A stretch of DNA of 64,000 bases. It comes from Planctomycetota bacterium. Lineage in GTDB: Bacteria; Planctomycetota; Brocadiia; SM23-32; JAKLEA01. Below, piece after piece: positions 9,840 through 17,947 of this stretch (the stretch's first letter is position 1; every line of letters starts with the position of its first letter). The DNA lies in the NCBI GenBank assembly GCA_022711755.1, contig JAKLEA010000013.1, positions 105,615 through 169,614 of the forward strand, in the 5' to 3' direction. The notes under the pieces were generated by a model. That model made no database searches. It was not told the origin of the DNA and saw only the letters and a program-made list of their open reading frames with translations. Made by a program: the position numbers and the translations under genes.

Positions 9840-10633
9840 CCAAATTGGCAGAGCAATGCGCGAAGCAGGATGACAAGGTCAAGCTGGGCAAATACGAGTT
9901 CTCATCGAGGCTCTTCGTCGGCACCGGCAAATACGCGACCTTCCCGCTCATGGCGGAGGCGCTGGAGGCCAGCGGGTGCGAGGTGGTGACGGTTGCGGTA
10001 CGCCGCGTGAACCTGACCGACCGGAGCAAGGAATCCCTGCTGGACTACGTTGACAGGAAGAAATATACGATCCTGCCCAACACAGCCGGTTGTTTCAATG
10101 CAGAGGAAGCCATCAGGACCGCGCGGCTGGGGCGGGAAGCAGGTTTCTCCGATCTCGTGAAATTGGAAGTGCTTGGCGACCAGAAGACGCTCATGCCGGA
10201 CCCGATAGACACGCTGAAGGCATGTGAGACGCTCGTCAAGGAGGGTTTCACGGTGCTGGTCTACACGTCCGACGATCCGATCGTGGCCAGGCGGCTGCAG
10301 GACGCCGGCGCGACCAGCGTCATGCCCGCCGGGGCGCCGATCGGCAGCGGGCAGGGCATCCTGAACCGCAACAACATCCGCATCATCCTGGAGCAACTGA
10401 CTGTGCCGGTGATCGTTGACGCCGGTGTCGGGACGGCCAGCGACGTGGCGGTTGCGATGGAGATGGGATGCCAGGGAGTGCTGCTGAACACGGGAATCGC
10501 CCATGCGAAGGACCCCGTGAAGATGGCGCGGGCGATGAAACTCGCATGCGAGTCCGGCAGACTTGCCTGTCTCGCGGGGCGCATACCGAAGAAGCTTTAC
10601 GCGACCGCCAGCAGTCCGGACAAGGATTTCTAG
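9836..10633 (+). CDS. thiG: Thiazole synthase
   Basis: ThiG builds the thiazole ring of thiamine from deoxyxylulose phosphate, dehydroglycine and ThiS thiocarboxylate. The 265-residue TIM barrel shows [10 protein letters not shown] near the start, the Schiff-base lysine in [20 protein letters not shown] for phosphate binding, and [12 protein letters not shown]. It overlaps thiS by 4 bp (ATGA), so the two are translationally coupled. No thiH or thiO lies beside them. Confidence 0.97.
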   Translation: MTKLAEQCAKQDDKVKLGKYEFSSRLFVGTGKYATFPLMAEALEASGCEVVTVAVRRVNLTDRSKESLLDYVDRKKYTILPNTAGCFNAEEAIRTARLGREAGFSDLVKLEVLGDQKTLMPDPIDTLKACETLVKEGFTVLVYTSDDPIVARRLQDAGATSVMPAGAPIGSGQGILNRNNIRIILEQLTVPVIVDAGVGTASDVAVAMEMGCQGVLLNTGIAHAKDPVKMARAMKLACESGRLACLAGRIPKKLYATASSPDKDF

Positions 10634-10648
10634 CGCGCTATGTGGAGT

Positions 10649-10709
10649 GCTGTAGCCATGCTACAGCCTTCCAAGCGGGAAGCCATGCTTCTCGCGCGGT
10701 CAAGCTTGA
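10649..10709. repeat. Two tandem hairpins plus a palindrome between thiG and hisF
   Basis: GCTGTAG/CTACAGC (10649-10667, 5-base loop) is followed by a 9-bp stem with one GU pair and loop CAT (10675-10695). The 10-bp palindrome TCAAGCTTGA (10700-10709) follows. Both stem-loops contain the word GCCATGC. They belong with the hairpin-string repeats seen elsewhere in this window. Confidence 0.6.
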
Positions 10710-10725
10710 GAGCTTCAGGAATACC

Positions 10726-11508
10726 ATGCTCACCCGAAGGATAATACCGTGTCTTGATGTTGACGCCGGGCGCGTCGTCAAGGGCACAAGGTTCGTGAAC
10801 ATACGCGATGCCGGCGACCCGGTGGAGGTTGCATGCGAATACGAGAGGCAGGGAGCGGACGAGCTGACCTTCCTCGATATCACGGCCTCCCACGAGCGCC
10901 GTGATACCCTCGTTGACGTCGTGCGAAGGACGGCCCGATGCGCATTCATGCCGCTGACGGTCGGGGGGGGGATACGCGCTACGGACGACATCACGAAGAT
11001 GCTCAATGCCGGCGCGGACAAGGTCAGCGTCAACACGGCGGCCATCCACAATCCGGCGCTGATTGACCAGGGCGCGAAACGGTTCGGCAGCCAGTGCATA
11101 GTTCTTGCCATTGACGCGAAACGCCGGGAAGACCTTCCGCCGGGCGAATTGAAGTGGGACGTCTCGATCTACGGCGGTCGAAAACTGGTCGGCAGGGACG
11201 CCATCGAATGGGCGCGGGAAGGCGAGAACAGGGGGGCGGGGGAGATTCTGCTGACGAGCATGGATTGCGACGGCGTGAAGACCGGATATGACATCGAGCT
11301 TACGCGCGCCGTCTGCGAGGCGGTCAACATTCCCGTTATCGCGTCAGGCGGGGCCGGGACGCTGGAACACATATACCAGGTTCTGACGGACGGAAAGGCG
11401 GACGCGGCTCTGGCGGCCTCGATATTCCACTTCGGAGAATACACAATCGGGGAGACGAAACGCTATCTTGCGCAGAGGGGGGTTCCAGTAAGGCTTGAGG
11501 TGGAGTGA
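10726..11508 (+). CDS. hisF: Imidazole glycerol phosphate synthase, cyclase subunit
   Basis: HisF closes the imidazole ring and releases AICAR, using ammonia from HisH. The 260-residue half-barrel pair starts at ATG 10726 with AGGA upstream; the longer open frame overlaps thiG and is not real. Catalytic Asp11 is in [15 protein letters not shown] and the second catalytic Asp is in [16 protein letters not shown] and [11 protein letters not shown] are the phosphate-binding loops. It is isolated from other his genes in this window. Confidence 0.96.
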   Translation: MLTRRIIPCLDVDAGRVVKGTRFVNIRDAGDPVEVACEYERQGADELTFLDITASHERRDTLVDVVRRTARCAFMPLTVGGGIRATDDITKMLNAGADKVSVNTAAIHNPALIDQGAKRFGSQCIVLAIDAKRREDLPPGELKWDVSIYGGRKLVGRDAIEWAREGENRGAGEILLTSMDCDGVKTGYDIELTRAVCEAVNIPVIASGGAGTLEHIYQVLTDGKADAALAASIFHFGEYTIGETKRYLAQRGVPVRLEVE

Positions 11509-11562
11509 GCTTGACAGGCGGATTGGATATTCATGCCTGGATTATCTGAAGTAGCCGTTATT

Positions 11563-11727
11563 TCATCGCTTTTGAGTTGAGTCTTGCAGTCTCTTGAGTT
11601 CTTCCGTGCCGCGTTGCCAATATGCCAACTCCTGTTCGCGTGACATACCTTCCGTCTCCCGGCGGACTTTCTCCGCTCCCTTATGCATCATCTCGACGCA
11701 GTCAAATTTCTTCCGTGGCGTCTTCAT
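11563..11727 (-). CDS. Small partner of PIN-domain gene, possible antitoxin
   Basis: A 54-residue charged protein that starts inside the end of the PIN gene, with a 26-bp overlap in another frame. It begins MKTPRKKFDCVEMMHKG and contains REQELAYWQRGTEEL. Helical, Glu/Arg/Lys-rich proteins of this FDCVEMxHxGAEK type recur immediately downstream of PIN genes in diverse bacteria, in my recollection. I infer a toxin-antitoxin partner role from this position. The order toxin then antitoxin is reversed relative to most VapBC pairs. Confidence 0.7.
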   Translation of the reverse strand: MKTPRKKFDCVEMMHKGAEKVRRETEGMSREQELAYWQRGTEELKRLQDSTQKR

Positions 11728-12187
11728 CGGTCATGATCTCCAGTGGCGAATGGATTGATATGTGATGGTATCCTGCCAGAACATTGACGGCGTTGTAGAG
11801 TTCCATCTTTCGGTAGTGGACGATGTGCCGAAAATTCCAACTCACGATCATCGAACACTCGTTGATGGTGGCTACAGCCACATGTAATGCGTCATCGGTC
11901 CATTTCCGCGAGACTACTCCAGACTCAATGTAGCGATCTCGCAGGTTTAATGCTTCTTCAGTAATGACTGCAACCGGGCTGGCCATTGGAATCATCTCGT
12001 CCAGCAATCGCCTGACGTAATCAGGAGCAATTGAGATCTCACGGCGAATTATCTCTGACATGACAAGTTGAAATCGTCCTGAACGGACAGCATTGAAAAA
12101 CTTCTCGCTTGCCGCGCGGAATCCTTCATCGCCTATTCCGCCGTAGACGGACGTATCAGCGTAGACTTTCTCAATTCCTCGATTCAT
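11702..12187 (-). CDS. PIN-domain protein (VapC-like ribonuclease)
   Basis: A 161-residue PIN-fold protein. The first acidic ligand is in VYADTSVYGG, the central Glu lies in the segment with SEIIRREISIA, and KWTDDALHVAVA carries the paired acidic residues. WNFRHIVHYRK is the final strand region. PIN proteins cleave RNA, and in toxin-antitoxin pairs usually tRNA or rRNA. A 54-residue protein overlaps its 3' end. No clear ribosome site precedes the ATG and the candidate promoter -10 is only 14 bp upstream, so the message may be nearly leaderless. Confidence 0.85.
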   Translation of the reverse strand: MNRGIEKVYADTSVYGGIGDEGFRAASEKFFNAVRSGRFQLVMSEIIRREISIAPDYVRRLLDEMIPMASPVAVITEEALNLRDRYIESGVVSRKWTDDALHVAVATINECSMIVSWNFRHIVHYRKMELYNAVNVLAGYHHISIHSPLEIMTDEDATEEI

Positions 12188-12200
12188 GGCAGATACTATT

Positions 12201-12229
12201 ATGATACAACCAACGGGATTTCAGGACAA
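12201..12229 (-). promoter_or_regulatory. Candidate promoter of PIN pair
   Basis: On the minus strand TTGTCC (12224-12229), a 17-bp spacer and TATCAT (12201-12206) end 13 bp before the PIN start codon. Confidence 0.45.
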
Positions 12230-12292
12230 GCGCATGAGCGGCTCCAAAGGTATCACTACGATCACATATAAGACTTACCTCTTTGTTTGGCA

Positions 12293-13477
12293 TCACTGTT
12301 TCCCCGCCGTCTTGCGCAGCGCGGTCAGGCATATTGCGACGGCGCTGAGGAAGCCGACGGCGCACAGGAATGAGTATCTCAGGCTTATTACCGGCGAGTC
12401 GGCGGCCGCGCCGATGATTTTAGGGCCAAGCGCGGCGCCGATTCCACCTGCCGACGCGGCCAGGTTCATCGCAGCCCCAACGTTCTTCGGAAAATGCCTC
12501 GGAATCTGGGCGAAAAGCGTCGGGAACATGCCGGATATTGACAGCCCATAAATTCCGACGCATGCCGCCGCGACGGGGAAATTGTCTGTGAGAGTGAAAA
12601 TCAGGATCGTAATCGTTCCCATAACGCAGGAAACGAATACCGGGGCGTTATCGCCGAATCGCTTGACGGAGGGAATATAGACGGCGCGTCCCGCCGCCAT
12701 GCCGATCCAGAACAGTGTGACAATGAAGGCGGTCTGGCCCTGCGTTTTGTCGAATCTTGCGCGCAGATATGAGTCCATGAAGGTGCATGGGCCGACCTCC
12801 GCCGCGACGTAGAAGACTAGGCAGAGATAAATGAGAACAAATCTCCCATCGCGGAGATAGGAAAACAGACTGATGAAGGAGAACGTTCCTTTCTGTTCAT
12901 TATGCGGGACTCTTCCCAGCGTGGTGAGGACAATGCCGAGGACGCCGAAAGCGCCAAGTGAGGTGTAATTGAGACCCCAGCCCCCGAAAGAAACCATCAG
13001 GCTTGCGTATGACGGCCCGGCTATGGCGGCGACGGCGAAGAACGCCTGTGAGATATTCAGGTATTTTGCGCTTTCCGAGGGATACATCTCGCTCAGCAGC
13101 GACGACGCGCAACCCTGCATGATTCCGCATCCGAAGCCCGCGCCGAACAGCGCCGTTATTGCGAAGAAGTATCCGCGCGGAAGGGATGCGCTGACGCCCA
13201 GCAGCGTGACGCTCAACGTGTAGACGATGTAGCCGAATAAAACCAGCGAACGTTTGCTTACTTTCTCTGAAAGGTAGCTCGAAAGCAGCAGACAGCCTGT
13301 AAAGCTGAGATAGAAGCAGAAGTTGAGATCGGCCTTCTGTGATTCGTTCAGGCCGAACGTGGCGGCGATATCCGCGACGGTCTTCTGGAAGCCGATGATG
13401 AAAAGCCCGAAGGAGAAAAGCCCCATGCAGCAGGCAAGAGTCATCAATCTTATTTGATTTCGACCGACGGAGATCAA
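12293..13477 (-). CDS. Major facilitator superfamily transporter
   Basis: An integral membrane transporter of 394 residues with about 12 hydrophobic segments. The sugar/organic-anion MFS signature between TM2 and TM3 is weak, here LSSYLSEKVSKRSLVLFG. The start is uncertain: TTG at 13477 gives the longest frame, while ATG at 13444 begins directly at TM1 (MTLACCMGLFSFG). It is the last gene of a minus-strand run after the two ceramidase-like genes, 153 bp downstream of the nearer one, and could import a product they release. Confidence 0.85.
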   Translation of the reverse strand: MISVGRNQIRLMTLACCMGLFSFGLFIIGFQKTVADIAATFGLNESQKADLNFCFYLSFTGCLLLSSYLSEKVSKRSLVLFGYIVYTLSVTLLGVSASLPRGYFFAITALFGAGFGCGIMQGCASSLLSEMYPSESAKYLNISQAFFAVAAIAGPSYASLMVSFGGWGLNYTSLGAFGVLGIVLTTLGRVPHNEQKGTFSFISLFSYLRDGRFVLIYLCLVFYVAAEVGPCTFMDSYLRARFDKTQGQTAFIVTLFWIGMAAGRAVYIPSVKRFGDNAPVFVSCVMGTITILIFTLTDNFPVAAACVGIYGLSISGMFPTLFAQIPRHFPKNVGAAMNLAASAGGIGAALGPKIIGAAADSPVISLRYSFLCAVGFLSAVAICLTALRKTAGKQ

Positions 13478-13630
13478 TTCCGAGTCTGGAGGATTAGTTG
13501 TGTTTGGAAGGTTTTTGATTTCAATCTCCGGGACAGGCTCAAGGCTCAGTGATGCGGATCAGCGGGTTCAATTTGAAGATTCCATATCACGAAAATCCGA
13601 CAGGTCAACGCGCCCGTCAAGTGTCGAGCG

Positions 13631-14911
13631 CTAACTACCCGCCCTGCATTTTCTTATCAAGTTGATCGCCGTTTCCGCGAGGATGTCGCCCGCTTCCGGG
13701 GCCATGCGGCTGTGCGCCGCGAAGGTGGTCTCATACCCCCCCCGCTTGAAGGCTTCTTTATGAGGCACGTATCCCACCATGCCGTTGGCGTGGCTGACGA
13801 CCAGCGCATTCGCGGGATATGCGCCTTCTTTGATCTTCAGGCCGTTTTCGCTGAAATATTCGGCGGGTATTCCGACGAAGGCGTAATTGTCAAGGAGAAG
13901 GGCCTGAACCTCGGCTGGCTGGGTTTTGCGCTCCTCGATTCGTTTCAGAAGCGCGTCCATCCCGCGCCCGTAGACGGTCCCGTCTGCGAAGCGTTGCGCG
14001 CCGGGGATCAGGCCGGCGATTTCAGCATCCCCGACTTTACGATAGGGAAGCTGGATTGTCTCCGATGCTGTTCCGAGATTGACACTGCCGGAGTATTCCA
14101 TTTTCTCAAGGACGCGGGAAAGATCGTCGGCCAGCATGAGTCCGACCTCGTCAATCTCCTTGGTTGCGCCGCCGTGGGAGCGGTCATAGGTCGTGATGTT
14201 GCCGCATGCCCCGTTGAGGAAGAGCGCGAACGGGCATCCGCGCTGTTTCATCAGGCGATCCAGCACGCCGGGGAAACCTGCCGAGAGCGCGCCGCCGCCG
14301 CCGTTGTGCGCGGGATGGCAGGCGAAGTTCACCACGCTCCCGATCAATTCGCCCGACTTCTTTCGCGCGGCGATGACGAAGAATTCGGGGTCAACAGGAC
14401 CTTCCACGTAGAGCGCCTCGCCGTCCTCGAAGCGACCGTGTGTTCGTGTGGTTCCGTTGCGCATGACGACGCGACGGTCGAATCCGACGTTGAACTCGAA
14501 AAACCGTCCGAAACCTATTTCCGCCTCGCATGAGCTTTCCAGCGCGCGTCCGAAAGCGTCAACGACCTTTGCGGTCATCGTCTCGATGTACGCCTCATCG
14601 CGGGGAACGTCGCCGCAGTTGGCCACCGGCGGACCGGCGTGATTGTGAGTCGCTGCGACCATGATGTTTGCACCCGGGAAACCGTAACGTGCTTGAACAC
14701 GATTGCGTATATCATTGACCTGCGTCCAGCGGATGCTGAGGGTGTCAAGCTGGATGAAGGCGATTCTTTCGCGTTCGTTTGCGATGACGGCGATACGCGC
14801 AAAGAGGGGATCGAGTACGTGGTCGCTGATAACCTCTTTGAGCATTCCAATTTTGCGGATGCCGACCGGCGGGGTGATGTCCGCCTCGGCAAAACCTATT
14901 CTGATGCTCAT
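13631..14911 (-). CDS. Neutral/alkaline ceramidase-like hydrolase, copy 2
   Basis: A 426-residue protein of the neutral/alkaline non-lysosomal ceramidase N-terminal domain family. It opens with RIGFAEADITPPVG, the family signature. It shows the metal-ligand motifs AATHNHAGP and NFACHPAHNGGG and the NGACGNI loop near the catalytic region. No signal peptide is visible, so it is probably cytoplasmic, unlike secreted ceramidases. The C-terminal immunoglobulin-like domain of classical enzymes is absent. Start and stop overlap the upstream paralogue by 4 bp. Many PVC-type genomes carry such enzymes with unknown amide or ester substrates. Confidence 0.88.
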   Translation of the reverse strand: MSIRIGFAEADITPPVGIRKIGMLKEVISDHVLDPLFARIAVIANERERIAFIQLDTLSIRWTQVNDIRNRVQARYGFPGANIMVAATHNHAGPPVANCGDVPRDEAYIETMTAKVVDAFGRALESSCEAEIGFGRFFEFNVGFDRRVVMRNGTTRTHGRFEDGEALYVEGPVDPEFFVIAARKKSGELIGSVVNFACHPAHNGGGGALSAGFPGVLDRLMKQRGCPFALFLNGACGNITTYDRSHGGATKEIDEVGLMLADDLSRVLEKMEYSGSVNLGTASETIQLPYRKVGDAEIAGLIPGAQRFADGTVYGRGMDALLKRIEERKTQPAEVQALLLDNYAFVGIPAEYFSENGLKIKEGAYPANALVVSHANGMVGYVPHKEAFKRGGYETTFAAHSRMAPEAGDILAETAINLIRKCRAGS

Positions 14912-16188
14912 GTGGCTTGCTCCCGGTTTCTGATGAGTCCGATCGCCGCGTCGGCCATGATGTCGCCGGCTTCGGGGGCCATGCGGCTGCTGGCGCAGAA
15001 GGTCGTCTCATAACCGCCGCGTTTAAAGGCCTGCCTTGTCGGCACGTATCCGACCATGCCGTTGGCGTGGGCGACTACGAGGGCATGCGCCGGACGGCTC
15101 TCCTCCTTGATGCGCAACCCGTGCTCAACGAAGTATTCGGCGGGGATGCCGATCAACGCGTATTCGTCCATGCAGAGAGCCTGGACTTCCGCCGGCTGGG
15201 TCTTGCGTTCGCGGATTCGTTCCACCGTGGGCGGGATCATGGCGTCGTAGAGCTTCGGGTCAACGAAGCGCTGCGCGCCGAATGCAGTTCCGTTGATCTG
15301 AGCCTCGGTAATCTCCCGATAGGGGAGTTGGACGGTCGTCGTGACAGATCCGATCTTCAGGTCTTTCCTGAAAGCGGCTTTGCCCAGTGCGGCAAATGCG
15401 TCGTCGGCCAGGATTGCGCCCATTTCCTCAATGGTCTTGCTTGCGCCGCCGCGAACGGGATCGGCGTGGTGAACGTTTCCACAAGCGCCGTTCAGGAAGA
15501 TGGTATAGGGGCATCCGCGCCGGGCCATCTCCCGTCGCAGCGCGCCCGGGTATCCGGCTGAAATCACAGTTTCGCCTCCCATGTGCGTCGGGTGGCACGT
15601 GAAGTTTATGATCGAACCAAGCAGCTTCCCGCCGGCGTCGCGCGCTGCGATGACAGCGACCTCGGGGTCAATGGGGCCTTCCAGATAAAGCGCGTCCGGA
15701 TCGTTAAATGTGCCGTGGGTTTTGACTGTTCCGTCGCGCATGACGACGCGGCGGTTGAATGCGATATCAAACTCGGCGCGATATCCGAATGCCATTTCCG
15801 CGTCGCGCACTGACTCCAGCGCCGAACCGAATGCGTCAACTACCTTGTTGACGGTTGTTTCGATGTAGGCGTCATCGCGCCGGACGACGCCGGCGGAGGA
15901 GATCGCCGGGCCGGCGTGATTATGCGTTCCGCAGACCATGACGCTGCCGCCGGGGAAGCCGTAGCGCGATTCGACGCGACTGCGGATGTCATTGACCTGA
16001 GTCCAGCGGATGCTGAGCGTGTCGAGCTGGACTAATGCGATGCGATTGTCGCCGGATTCAATGACGGCGACGTTTGCCGTCAGGGGATCGAGGATTTTCT
16101 CGGCGATGATGAGCTTGAGCCAGCCGATACGGCGCGCGCCAAGCGGCGGCGTGATGTCAACGGATGAGAATCCAACCTTGATAGCCAT
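14908..16188 (-). CDS. Neutral/alkaline ceramidase-like hydrolase, copy 1
   Basis: Also 426 residues and clearly a tandem paralogue of the next gene: the same length, the same opening (VGFSSVDITPPLGARRIG), and the same motifs GTHNHAGPA, NFTCHPTHMGGE and NGACGNVHH. Both share the C-terminal block ALVVAHANGMVGYVP and an ending near MAPEAGDIM. It follows the DegT gene by 21 bp and overlaps its copy by 4 bp, so the three genes are one transcription unit. Two diverged copies may have different substrates or form a heteromer. Confidence 0.88.
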   Translation of the reverse strand: MAIKVGFSSVDITPPLGARRIGWLKLIIAEKILDPLTANVAVIESGDNRIALVQLDTLSIRWTQVNDIRSRVESRYGFPGGSVMVCGTHNHAGPAISSAGVVRRDDAYIETTVNKVVDAFGSALESVRDAEMAFGYRAEFDIAFNRRVVMRDGTVKTHGTFNDPDALYLEGPIDPEVAVIAARDAGGKLLGSIINFTCHPTHMGGETVISAGYPGALRREMARRGCPYTIFLNGACGNVHHADPVRGGASKTIEEMGAILADDAFAALGKAAFRKDLKIGSVTTTVQLPYREITEAQINGTAFGAQRFVDPKLYDAMIPPTVERIRERKTQPAEVQALCMDEYALIGIPAEYFVEHGLRIKEESRPAHALVVAHANGMVGYVPTRQAFKRGGYETTFCASSRMAPEAGDIMADAAIGLIRNREQAT

Positions 16189-16209
16189 GGTATTTCCCTG
16201 TGGCGTTTG

Positions 16210-17469
16210 TCATGAGATTTGATCCGCGTTCTCCATGACCTTTCTGATTCCCGACGCCGTGAGTTCGACCTCCCGCGCGCCGTTCGGACAGCGCAGGGGA
16301 GTGGTCATGCCGGTGTGGGAATCGCAGTGCCTTTGCGATTCCGGGAAGAGTTCCGGCGAATAGTCCACCGGGCGGGCGTGGGGGCAACTCCATGGGCAAC
16401 CCTTGCCGTAGCCGTTCCTGGCCTGGAAGACGGTCATCTCCGGGAGGATGAAGGATTGCCAGACGCCGGTCTGGACTCCCTCGGCCTGCATTGCGCGGAC
16501 CAGCTTGTCCCGGAAACTCCTCGGTTCGTCCGCGCAGCCCAGCGCGGCCATGTCGAAGCGGATGGTGTAGTTGTACCAGTTATGCTCGAATCCTTCCGGC
16601 GCTGTCGGCAGAATGAGGGCTGGCGTTCCGGCGAGGCAATCCGACATGCGACGGGCGTTCTCCTTTTGAATGGCAAGGTAGTGATCCAGTTTGGTCAGTT
16701 GCGCCCGACCGAATGCCGCCGCAAGGTCGCTGTTTCGGTACATCCATCCCATCGCGTAGACGTGGTAGTCGCGATTCTCGGAGGGCTTCCGGGTTTCTCC
16801 GAAAGAACGCAGAGAGTTGGCCTTCTCGACCATTTCGTCGTTGTCGGTAACGAACATTCCCCCTTCGCCCGCGGAGAGGCATTTGTTCTGGTTGAAGCTG
16901 AAGGCCGCGCAGTGGCCGATGGTTCCAACCTTGCGTCCTTTGAATCTCGCGCCGTGCGCCTGGCAGCAGTCCTCGATCACCTTCAGCCCGCGTCGCCGGG
17001 CGATATCCATGACTTTATCCATGTCAACGGGCAGGCCGTGAAGATGCACGACGATGATGGCGCGGGTCCTGTCGCTGATCGCGGCTTCAATCCTGTCCGG
17101 CGCGATGTTCATGGTATCAAAGTCAATGTCCACGAAGACGGGGATGCAGTTGTGCTGCATGATGCAGGTGGCGGAGGAGGACCAGGAATAGGCGGTCGTG
17201 ATGACCTCGTCCCCGGTTCCGCAGTCGCACGCCACGAGCGCCATGTGCAGGGCGGCGGTTCCGGAATTGGTCGTCAGCGCGTGCCTGTTCCCGTTCCAGG
17301 CGGCGAACTCGTCCTGGAACGCGATGCAGTTGGGGCCGAAGGCGTGGTTGGAGCCTTCGAGGGATGCCATCACCATGCGTCGGTCTGTTTCGTCAACGGG
17401 CGGCCAGTTTCTGATTGATCCGTCCGGGACGGCCTTCGGTCCGCCGAGGATTGCCGGTTTTTCACTCAT
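16210..17469 (-). CDS. DegT/DnrJ/EryC1/StrS-family aminotransferase
   Basis: A PLP-dependent aminotransferase fold protein of 419 residues, starting at ATG 17469 behind AGAGGG; the open frame upstream runs into intergenic repeats. Landmarks are TNSGTAALHMAL (phosphate loop), VIEDCCQAHGA (Asp stacking on PLP) and SFNQNKCLSAGEGG with the Schiff-base lysine. Family members aminate keto-sugars or related compounds. The protein is the first gene of the run with the two ceramidase-like enzymes, so a role in handling an amino-sugar or amide-containing metabolite is plausible but unproven. Confidence 0.88.
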   Translation of the reverse strand: MSEKPAILGGPKAVPDGSIRNWPPVDETDRRMVMASLEGSNHAFGPNCIAFQDEFAAWNGNRHALTTNSGTAALHMALVACDCGTGDEVITTAYSWSSSATCIMQHNCIPVFVDIDFDTMNIAPDRIEAAISDRTRAIIVVHLHGLPVDMDKVMDIARRRGLKVIEDCCQAHGARFKGRKVGTIGHCAAFSFNQNKCLSAGEGGMFVTDNDEMVEKANSLRSFGETRKPSENRDYHVYAMGWMYRNSDLAAAFGRAQLTKLDHYLAIQKENARRMSDCLAGTPALILPTAPEGFEHNWYNYTIRFDMAALGCADEPRSFRDKLVRAMQAEGVQTGVWQSFILPEMTVFQARNGYGKGCPWSCPHARPVDYSPELFPESQRHCDSHTGMTTPLRCPNGAREVELTASGIRKVMENADQIS

Positions 17470-17571
17470 GTTGCCCTCTGGGGTTGTTTGACAGTCAAGT
17501 GAAACTACCACATGACGGGTGGTTTTGGAATAGGCCGATGAACTTGGAACTGCGCGGCTCAGGTGTGACAA

Positions 17572-17647
17572 TTTAGAGTGAACGGCGAAGTGATTCGCCG
17601 GCAGTCGCGCATGGACCGCATTCCACCTGGAACTTCCTTCTCCTCCG
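17572..17647. repeat. Direct repeat A, left copy, upstream of Rhs cassette
   Basis: About 75 bp (GTGTGACAATTTAGAGTGAA onward) that recurs at 21123-21206 with a handful of substitutions. The two copies bracket the Rhs tip cassette. Confidence 0.8.
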
Positions 17648-17732
17648 CATGTGTTTAGCGTCAAATTTCGTGATGGCGATTCTTGCGCGTTTGCCCGTCC
17701 GGGCGGGTTTCTTCCCGCCAGAACATTCATTC

Positions 17733-17947
17733 TTCCCTCTCCCTCGGGAGAGGGTGGCGTGCCATATGGCGCGACGGGTGAGGGGACGGAAACCAATCCT
17801 TCTTTTCTCCCCTCATCCATCGTTTCCTTGCGGACGCGCCACCTTCTCCCGGCGGGAGAAGGAAAGGCGCAAAGAACGGCGCTGGCATGATATACAATAA
17901 CCTCTCGCTCTTATCGGTCGTACCGGCGTCCACTCTGGCGTGTCACA
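17733..17947. repeat. Hairpin composite and direct repeat B, left copy
   Basis: This fills the gene-free stretch 17470-17886. A perfect 9-bp stem CCCTCTCCC/GGGAGAGGG (17735-17754) and an oppositely oriented relative, CCTTCTCCC/GGGAGAAGG (17842-17862), flank GGGTGAGGGG-type sequence. From about 17832 to 17947 the sequence matches 21345-21462 closely, including AAAGGCGCAAAGAACGGCG and the CGGCGTCCACTCTGGCGT block. The first 20 or so codons of the Rhs open frame lie inside this repeat. Confidence 0.75.
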
